Source: Peptoniphilus harei (lineage in GTDB: Bacteria; Bacillota; Clostridia; Tissierellales; Peptoniphilaceae). Taken from it: a DNA stretch of 64,000 nt. The notes under the pieces are model-generated. The model was given only the letters and a program-made list of their open reading frames with translations. It did not search any database and was not told the origin of the DNA. Location: NCBI RefSeq assembly GCF_900454685.1, contig NZ_UATM01000032.1, positions 1,364,001 to 1,428,000 on the forward strand, given 5' to 3'. Positions 57,602-64,000 of this stretch are shown piece after piece. A program made the translations under genes and the position numbers. Each line of letters begins with the position of its first letter. Positions within the stretch are counted from its first letter, which is position 1.

Positions 57602-59956
57602 TTACTTTATATTCTTAAAGACATAAACTGCCTTTCTGCTATTATCCCATTCTATACTTTGATCTTTTTCATCTCTTATATCCCCACAGCTTGCATTAAA
57701 GGCTTTAGCTATATTAGAAATAGATGCGTGAATTCTTCCATTTATAATTACAGGTTTAGTGTCAGAATGATAAATGTTTCCTTGACTATCTTTCATAACA
57801 CCAGTATCTATATTTAATCTTAGAGTTTTTTTAGGTAAGGCTGTATTTTCTTTATTTGAAAAGATAGCCTCTCTCTTACTATCATCATATTCTACATTAA
57901 ACCCAAGAGTATAAGCTGCATATCTAACAGGTAGCATAATGCGATTATCCTTAATATATGCTTTTACATCCATATACACAGTAGTTTTCTTTCCATCTTT
58001 TATAATGTTATAAAAGTTTTTGTCTACTTGAAAAACTGCAAATTCTTTTTCATCTTTAACTTGCTTTTTGTTTTGTTGTTCCTCTTGCTTTTTCATCTTG
58101 TTAAGATCAAATTGATTTAGGATATTCTTGTCATCAGCTTTCAAAAATTCATCCCACTTCTTATCTTGAGATTTCTTATCTTCTTTCTTTTCTTTGTTTT
58201 CTTTTTGGAGTTTTAGAAGTTCATCTAATTTCTTAGATAAGTCTTGATTTAGATTTTTGTCTTTTTCATCTTTAGCTTGTTTCTCAAGTTCTTCTTTAGC
58301 TTTTTTATTTGCTTCCTCGATTAACTTCTTTGCTTCTTCAATTTTCTTATCTAACTCTTCTTTTAGCTTTTTAATTTCTTCTTGAGAAGCTTTTTGTTTT
58401 TCTTCTAGTCCTTTAATCTTATCTTCTAATTCTTTTTTTGTATTTTCAGAAGATACTTTTAAACTATCAATAACCTTTTGAAGCTCTTCAATTTTCTTGC
58501 AGCATTCTGACTTAGAATTTTCTGTTTCTTTCTTTTTAGACTCTAAGTCTTTTATCTTAGTATCTTTTTCATCAAGAGCTTTTTCTAAGTCCTTAATTTT
58601 ATTATCTTTATCCTCAATTTCTTTAGTCTTCTTTGCAAGTTCTCCTTCTAAAGACTCAAGCTTTTCTTGCATTTCTTTGATTTTATTTTCGTTTTTGTCG
58701 GTCTTTTCTTTTTCAGATTCTAACTCCCATTTTGTAGATGAATAATCTTCTTTTAGTTTTGCATTTTCATCTTGCAATCTTTTTAATTCATCTTTAAGCT
58801 GAGTAATTTCTGCTATTAGTTCATTATTATTGGAGTTTTTAAGATTCTCAATTTCTTTATTCAATTGAGCTATCTTATTGTCTTTATCTCTAATCTCTTC
58901 TTCTAGCTTAGACTTTTCTTGTTTTAGTTTTTCTCCATTATCTTTGCAAGATTCTAACTTTTCCTTTAATTCATCTATCTTTGATTGGTCTTCTTGTTTC
59001 TTATCATTTAAGTCTTTGATCTGATTTTCTAAATCCTTAATGGTTTTAGTTAAATCATCAATCTTATTGTCCTTTTCATCAATATCTTGTCCTGTTAAAT
59101 CTGTTTGAGTATCAATGGAATATTTATTTGGATTGTAAATAGTCATCTTTCCTTGATACATATCATTGTTATAATCAAATTCAAGTTCTACACTATCTAC
59201 ATTCTTATCAAAGACAAACTCTCCATTTTCAAACCTTAATCCATTAGGAATAGATTTGAATCCTTGATTTCCGTTAAAACCAAAATGATTTTCGTAAAAT
59301 GGATTTTGTTTTGGTCTATACTCAACTTCTTGATTATGGAATACTCCCTTACTGTTAATAGTTGGATTGCCTAAAACTTTTACAGTGTGCAATTTATTTT
59401 TTGAAAAAGCATATTGTTCAATTGTCTTCACAGACTTAGGTATAATTATTTCTTGGAGGTTATTTCTTTCAAAAGCATTATGTTCAATATTTACCAAAGT
59501 ATCAGGTAAAGTCACTTCGCTAAGTCCACAATTGAAAAATGCTAAACCACCAAGATAAGTTAGACTATTTGATAGTTTTACCTCGTCTATACTTGCATCG
59601 TAAAAGGCAGCATAACCTAAATGCTTAACAGAATCAGGAATAATTACTTTATCCCAATGTTTGCCACGCCCAAATTCTCTTTTATATCTAAGTTCATCGT
59701 TTGAATGACTTAAAGAATAATTTCCATTTATAGACTTCGTTCCTTCAGGAAATACTAGAATATTTGTCTTCTCTTTCTTTTCTAAGCCTTTATCACTAAA
59801 GGCAATTATATTTCCCTCAGAGGAATACATAAAATCATCTTCCGTCCACTCTACCTTATAATCTGTACTTGCATATACAGGACTTACAGCCACTATATTC
59901 ACTAGAATTACAAGTAGCATTATCACAGCTAAAATTCCACTGGTTATTTTTTTCAT
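57602..59956 (-). CDS. Secreted LRR/coiled-coil surface protein with amine-oxidase-like end domain
   Basis: 784 residues: signal peptide (1-30), BspA-type leucine-rich repeats (about 95-215; VIIPDSVKHLGYAAFY, VTLPDTLVNIEHNAF, IIIPKSVKTIEQYAF), a coiled coil of over 300 residues (about 285-625), and a C-terminal copper-amine-oxidase-N-like domain (NRIMLPVRYAAYTLGFNVEYD), a fold often used as a cell-wall anchor or binding module. It is encoded between DUF4366 and DUF4315. It is likely a surface adhesin that promotes mating contact or host attachment; that role is inference. Confidence 0.82.
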   Translation of the reverse strand: MKKITSGILAVIMLLVILVNIVAVSPVYASTDYKVEWTEDDFMYSSEGNIIAFSDKGLEKKEKTNILVFPEGTKSINGNYSLSHSNDELRYKREFGRGKHWDKVIIPDSVKHLGYAAFYDASIDEVKLSNSLTYLGGLAFFNCGLSEVTLPDTLVNIEHNAFERNNLQEIIIPKSVKTIEQYAFSKNKLHTVKVLGNPTINSKGVFHNQEVEYRPKQNPFYENHFGFNGNQGFKSIPNGLRFENGEFVFDKNVDSVELEFDYNNDMYQGKMTIYNPNKYSIDTQTDLTGQDIDEKDNKIDDLTKTIKDLENQIKDLNDKKQEDQSKIDELKEKLESCKDNGEKLKQEKSKLEEEIRDKDNKIAQLNKEIENLKNSNNNELIAEITQLKDELKRLQDENAKLKEDYSSTKWELESEKEKTDKNENKIKEMQEKLESLEGELAKKTKEIEDKDNKIKDLEKALDEKDTKIKDLESKKKETENSKSECCKKIEELQKVIDSLKVSSENTKKELEDKIKGLEEKQKASQEEIKKLKEELDKKIEEAKKLIEEANKKAKEELEKQAKDEKDKNLNQDLSKKLDELLKLQKENKEKKEDKKSQDKKWDEFLKADDKNILNQFDLNKMKKQEEQQNKKQVKDEKEFAVFQVDKNFYNIIKDGKKTTVYMDVKAYIKDNRIMLPVRYAAYTLGFNVEYDDSKREAIFSNKENTALPKKTLRLNIDTGVMKDSQGNIYHSDTKPVIINGRIHASISNIAKAFNASCGDIRDEKDQSIEWDNSRKAVYVFKNIK

Positions 59957-60210
59957 AAATTTTCCTCACTTTCATTTGTATCTTTTCTTTTAAGTTCTTT
60001 TCTTTCTCTATTTTCTTCTTCCTTATTTTTTCTAACAATAAATAAAAATTCATCAAGAGATATTTTTCGACTTCGAAATTCCTTGATGACCTCTAAATTT
60101 TCTATTTCTTCTTGTTCCTCTACTAATAACTGAAGTTCTATTTCAATTTCTTCTTTTTTCTTTCTTAAATTCTTCTGTTTTTCTATGTTTCTGATTAATT
60201 TTTTATTCAT
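59953..60210 (-). CDS. DUF4315-family small protein
   Basis: 85 residues, almost all charged helix (NIEKQKNLRKKKEEIEIELQ; EVIKEFRSRKISLDEFLF). DUF4315 proteins occur at this position in ICE transfer operons, between the NlpC/P60 hydrolase and downstream surface proteins. Its stop overlaps the next start by 4 bases. Function not known. Confidence 0.75.
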   Translation of the reverse strand: MNKKLIRNIEKQKNLRKKKEEIEIELQLLVEEQEEIENLEVIKEFRSRKISLDEFLFIVRKNKEEENRERKELKRKDTNESEENL

Positions 60211-60229
60211 AGATTTTTACTCCTTCCCC

Positions 60230-63196
60230 TTATTTTGGTCTACCAAAGGAATAAAAGTGATTTTTCCAATACCTTGAGTTTATACTGGCATATTGGATAG
60301 GATCTCCTGCATGGAGCATCATTCCATTTCCGGCATATATCCCTACGTGAGAAATTGGCGTACCGGAATCATATGTGCCTTTAAAGAAAATAATATCCCC
60401 AGGTTTTGCCTCGCTTGGAGATATTGGATTACAATAGTTTTTATAAATAAGCCAAGCTGTAGTTCTTGGCATTCTCTTTACACCAGACTTTGTAAATGAC
60501 CAACATACAAAACCTGAACAGTCAAAGTTAGATGGTCCACTTGCTCCAAACACATATCTTTTACCTATATGTTTTTCTGCTTCATTAAATAAGGCTTTGG
60601 CAGTTTCAGAATCAAAAGCAAGACCGGGATTTCCAAAGTTTGGATTGTCTATAATCTCTCCCAAGTTCCCATAGCTTGATCCAAAATATCCACTCATATT
60701 TCCCTGACTATCAAGTAATGCTAAATAATGAGCCATATTTGTTTCATAGTTTGCAAATTCTTCTCTTGCTATTTCATCAATACTTTTCTTTTTTATAGTT
60801 AATGTTAGAATTCTATAGGTATATGGATTTCCTTCACTGTCATATTTTGTAATAGACTTTGAAGTATATTTTTTCTCATACATTTGATTAAATAGTTTTT
60901 TTAATTCCTTTTGTATCTCTTCAGCTGACTTAATCTCTCCATATCTTGCTGTTAAATAGCTAAAAAGCTCGTGTAGATCATGACCAACAGAATCTCCTTT
61001 TATATGATATTCATCATAATTTGGATAATTTTCTTTAATACTATCTATTTCATCTTGTAATGCATATTCATAACTTGTAAATTCATTATTAATATCCATT
61101 AAAACTTCTTCTTTTGATAGATAGCTTGTAGCTATAACATTACTTGTTAATCCTGAAGTAAGACTGCCAACATTGCTAATTCCTTGAAATAGCATAAAAA
61201 AAAGTCCTAAAATACAAAGGGCAATTAAAATTTGCTTATATCCTTTGTTTTTTAAAACTTCCAATGTTTTCTTTCCAATATTAGCGAAAGATTTCTTTAT
61301 TCTATTTACTAAACCTTCCCCGTGTTTCTTCCTAAAATCTCTCTGAAACTTCTTTTTCATAAAAAATCGATTCAATTTATTAGAGTTTTGATAAGCTTTA
61401 GTCTTCTTCAATTCTTCAAAATTTCTTTGAAAGAGAAGTTTACTTTCTTTCTTATAAATTTTTCCTTCTAAAGATTTTATTTTTCTTTGAGTTTTTGAAG
61501 GTTTTTTTCTTCTAAAATGGCTAATTTCTCTACCTATAACTTCGGTAGTTCTACTAAGCTTATAAGCAGCGTTAACGCCTGCATTATCATCTTTCCCACT
61601 ATATAGATAGTTTGCCGTCATAGCACTCGCAAAAGTAATAGGTTTTTCTAAACCCGCTTTTTTTGACTTTTTCTTATCCTTAATTAACTCTTTTTCCTTT
61701 TTATTCTTTTTCTCATATAGTTTTGATACTTTATCTTCCTTTTTATAAAACTTATCTTTTTCACTCTTGTTATCTTTTTTAGAATGAAATTTAGTTTTAT
61801 TTTTTTTGTCTACCTTATTTTCTTCAGATAATTTTTTGGAATCCTGTACTTCTTTTTTTGTCCTGGTGTATTCTTCCTTTGGATCAAAATTACTTTTCTT
61901 TATAGTATTATCAAAATCGTCTTTTATTTGTCTTTTCTTTCCCTTGTTTTTATTAGAAATTCCACTATGATTTAAATCAAGTTCATCTACTTCAAGATTC
62001 TCATTTTTTATTACGCTTTTTTCCTGTTTGAAGACTTCTTTTTTCGTGCCTATTTTTTCTTGATTCTTTTTATTTATATTATATTTGTCTTTATTTTTTT
62101 CAGATTCACTTTTGAATCCTTCAGATAGGCTATCCTGTCTAAATTTCCCACTAGAAACCTTACCCATTAGCATATCTTTTTCTTCTAAATTTCTAACTTT
62201 GCCTTTGAAATATTTGCTATTTTGTTTTTTATTAGTATTCAGGTCTTGAATTATTTTTTTATCTTCTTCATTTGCCTTATATGATAGGTCTTTTCTTTTA
62301 AACTTCCCATTTAAAGATTTTAATTCTGCTTTTTCTCCTTTGTCCTTAAACTGACTTTGAGATTGGTAAAGTTTTTTTAATGTGTTTTTTTGAAAACTTT
62401 CTTTCCTATTCTTACCAAGAATAGAAAAATCATCCCAATTGTTTCTTTGCACATCAGAAGATGGTAAATACTTATAGTCATCTCTTGTGTCCCTATATGA
62501 TACATTGCTATCACTAAAGTTCATGTCATAGCGATCTATGACACCATCATTATCTGAGTCCTGCGATAAGGGATCATATGTTGAACTTACCTCTATATTA
62601 AAATCCTTATCTTCTTCTTTTCTAAATCTCCTTATTTTTTTCTCTTGCACACCATTAAAACTTTCACTCTCAACGTTTTTCTTCCATTTTAAATTACTAT
62701 TCCCCTTGTAATTTTTTTGGGGAGAAGTGCTACTTTTTAAATTAGAGCTAGTTGAATTTGGTCTATCATTAAAATCTTCTTTAAAGTTACTTAGCCTGTA
62801 TTCTGTTTCTTGCCCGTAATATTCACCATATCTACTTTCCTCATTTTCTTCCATTTTTCTATGCTGCTGTTGCGAATATTCTGGCTGATATTCATTATGA
62901 TAGATAGTTTCTGAAAATTTTTCCTCATGGTTTTTTCTTTGTCTTCTTCCTCTATTTGACTTATCTTTTTCGTTGAATAAATCCTGACTATTTTCTTGCA
63001 AATGAGATGAATAATACTTAGAGTTTTCATCATTATTGTCTATGTTATTCCTGCTTTTTACTTTATTAATTTCTTTTTTTGAAAAATCTGATGTTCTCTC
63101 TGTACTACTGAATTTTTCATTGCTTTCTTCTTTCTTTTCTGATATAAGTTTGGTCTTTGGTACATCTCTCGGGTTTACTTTCCCTTTCTTTTTCAT
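60230..63196 (-). CDS. Conjugation peptidoglycan hydrolase (NlpC/P60) with long disordered N-terminus
   Basis: 988 residues. About 1-540 is a very Lys/Ser/Asn-rich, probably disordered cytoplasmic region holding a calcium-binding-like motif (YDPLSQDSDNDGVIDRYD, near 210). A membrane helix lies near 660-680 (ILIALCILGLFFMLF). An extracytoplasmic domain follows, then NlpC/P60 with catalytic Cys near 892 (NFDCSGFVCWSF) and His near 950 (SHVGIYAG), and LHAGDP. It opens the cell wall for the mating apparatus, like Tn916 Orf14/VirB1-type proteins. The disordered N-terminus is much longer than usual. Confidence 0.9.
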   Translation of the reverse strand: MKKKGKVNPRDVPKTKLISEKKEESNEKFSSTERTSDFSKKEINKVKSRNNIDNNDENSKYYSSHLQENSQDLFNEKDKSNRGRRQRKNHEEKFSETIYHNEYQPEYSQQQHRKMEENEESRYGEYYGQETEYRLSNFKEDFNDRPNSTSSNLKSSTSPQKNYKGNSNLKWKKNVESESFNGVQEKKIRRFRKEEDKDFNIEVSSTYDPLSQDSDNDGVIDRYDMNFSDSNVSYRDTRDDYKYLPSSDVQRNNWDDFSILGKNRKESFQKNTLKKLYQSQSQFKDKGEKAELKSLNGKFKRKDLSYKANEEDKKIIQDLNTNKKQNSKYFKGKVRNLEEKDMLMGKVSSGKFRQDSLSEGFKSESEKNKDKYNINKKNQEKIGTKKEVFKQEKSVIKNENLEVDELDLNHSGISNKNKGKKRQIKDDFDNTIKKSNFDPKEEYTRTKKEVQDSKKLSEENKVDKKNKTKFHSKKDNKSEKDKFYKKEDKVSKLYEKKNKKEKELIKDKKKSKKAGLEKPITFASAMTANYLYSGKDDNAGVNAAYKLSRTTEVIGREISHFRRKKPSKTQRKIKSLEGKIYKKESKLLFQRNFEELKKTKAYQNSNKLNRFFMKKKFQRDFRKKHGEGLVNRIKKSFANIGKKTLEVLKNKGYKQILIALCILGLFFMLFQGISNVGSLTSGLTSNVIATSYLSKEEVLMDINNEFTSYEYALQDEIDSIKENYPNYDEYHIKGDSVGHDLHELFSYLTARYGEIKSAEEIQKELKKLFNQMYEKKYTSKSITKYDSEGNPYTYRILTLTIKKKSIDEIAREEFANYETNMAHYLALLDSQGNMSGYFGSSYGNLGEIIDNPNFGNPGLAFDSETAKALFNEAEKHIGKRYVFGASGPSNFDCSGFVCWSFTKSGVKRMPRTTAWLIYKNYCNPISPSEAKPGDIIFFKGTYDSGTPISHVGIYAGNGMMLHAGDPIQYASINSRYWKNHFYSFGRPK

Positions 63197-63205
63197 ATAT
63201 ACCTC

Positions 63206-64000
63206 CTATTTCATATTTTTCTCTATCCTTTCTTTAGCTATTTGACAGTAGTCTTTGTTTATGTCAATTCCAATATATTCTCTGTCCATCCTAATAGCTA
63301 CCATTCCAACAGTTCCTGAACCCATAAAAGGATCAAGAATTAAGCCTTTTTTAGGACATCCTGCTTTTATACAAAGTTCTACCAGTTTTGGTGGAAATAC
63401 CGCATAGTGTTTTCCTTTAAACGCACTGGTGTTAATAGTCCAAATATCTCTATTGTTTCTAAACTTAGGGACATTATCTCCTATATATTCTCCATACTCT
63501 CTTGCTTCATTTATGCTCTGTCTTTTAGCTCCTGTGCCTTCTTGTAAATACTTATTATTATTTCCCCTTGCCCTCATATATCTTTTTTTGCTTATTTCTT
63601 TTATTGGTTCTTTCATAGCGTCAAAGTTATAGAAATACTTTCTTGCTTTTGATAGTAGGAAGATATGTTCATAGGACCTTGATGGTCTATCTCTACAAGA
63701 CTCAGGCATGGCATTTTCCTTATGCCAAATAATATCGCTTCTTAGATACCAACCATCCTCTCTTAATTTTAAAGCTAGTTGCCAAGGTATCCCCATTAAA
63801 TCTTTTGCCTTGTAGCCACTGAGTTTTTCTGTAATAGACTCTTTTTGACCACTTCTTCCTTCTATGTTTTTAGGATCTTTATATTCTTTTTTGCTTCTTG
63901 TACCTGCATAAGAATCTCCAATAACTACCCAAAGTGTTCCTTCTTTTTTTAATACTCTTTTTACTTCTCTAAAGACTTTAATTAATTTATTTAAATATTC
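63206..64000 (-). CDS. DNA methyltransferase (N4/N6, beta class), 5' end off window
   Basis: The frame is open to the window edge (265 codons). Visible: [65 protein letters not shown], and the C-terminal SAM-binding motif [17 protein letters not shown] then [11 protein letters not shown]. The SAM motif at the C-terminus fits PF01555-type site-specific methylases; the catalytic motif lies outside the window. It may protect the ICE from host restriction during transfer. Confidence 0.92.
   Translation of the reverse strand, partial: EYLNKLIKVFREVKRVLKKEGTLWVVIGDSYAGTRSKKEYKDPKNIEGRSGQKESITEKLSGYKAKDLMGIPWQLALKLREDGWYLRSDIIWHKENAMPESCRDRPSRSYEHIFLLSKARKYFYNFDAMKEPIKEISKKRYMRARGNNNKYLQEGTGAKRQSINEAREYGEYIGDNVPKFRNNRDIWTINTSAFKGKHYAVFPPKLVELCIKAGCPKKGLILDPFMGSGTVGMVAIRMDREYIGIDINKDYCQIAKERIEKNMK

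Noticed and set aside
59856..60056. 66-residue minus-strand ORF overlapping DUF4315 and the LRR gene start
   Set aside because: Runs through two genes out of frame, no ribosome site; the Lys-rich composition comes from the overlapped gene.
62791..63033. 80-residue ORF within the NlpC/P60 gene
   Set aside because: Alternative frame of a low-complexity, Lys/Ser-rich stretch, without SD or recognisable content, unlike the TnpV overlap.

Overview
The window is very AT-rich DNA from a low-GC Gram-positive (Bacillota). Shine-Dalgarno sites are strong (AGGAGG-type), genes are packed in overlapping operons, and the gene set suggests an anaerobe (Clostridia/Tissierellia, e.g. an anaerobic coccus) or a streptococcus that received the DNA. 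The species cannot be fixed from the sequence. Nearly the whole window looks like one integrative and conjugative element (ICE), cut at both ends. No rRNA, tRNA or CRISPR array was seen.

Left end (1-5.4 kb): three large serine recombinases in tandem, each junction an 8-bp start/stop overlap, then a small TnpW-like ORF and a frameshifted sigma-70-like regulator.

Cargo (5.6-38.2 kb, all minus strand): a thiazoline-forming NRPS metallophore locus. It runs from an iron-type DtxR-like repressor and a sigma-A promoter carrying a DtxR-like palindrome, through a type II thioesterase, Sfp-type PPTase, aryl-AMP ligase, an HMWP2-like NRPS (ArCP-Cy-A-(MT)-PCP-Cy-PCP), a thiazolinyl imide reductase, a free-standing Cy protein, an MT-PCP protein, a saccharopine-dehydrogenase-like enzyme, a second reductase, a PchF-like NRPS (Cy-A-MT-PCP-TE), a degenerate-reductase/methyltransferase fusion and a hydrolase. 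A TetR gene, an ECF importer (S, T, A), two YbtPQ-like ABC half-transporters and a MATE exporter follow. The architecture recalls the equibactin locus of ICESe2 in Streptococcus equi, crossed with pyochelin and yersiniabactin parts. It carries four cyclization domains and no salicylate synthase, so the product is probably an aryl-capped oligothiazoline of undetermined structure.

Transfer part (38.4-64 kb): a candidate oriT, a leader-peptide/terminator attenuator, mobC and a MOBP-type relaxase on the plus strand. On the minus strand, in order of transcription from the right edge, are a DNA methyltransferase, an NlpC/P60 mating-channel hydrolase, DUF4315, a leucine-rich-repeat/coiled-coil surface protein, DUF4366, an AbiE toxin-antitoxin pair, topoisomerase III, an sRNA candidate with its own promoter and terminator, an ArdC-like protein overprinted by a TnpV-like gene, a giant methylase-helicase, and an SSB-like protein. 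The VirB4/VirD4-type conjugation genes are presumably beyond 64 kb.

At least seven genes carry single small indels, mostly in A/T homopolymers. Either the sequence has homopolymer errors or the locus is decaying or phase-variable; this affects every functional inference below.
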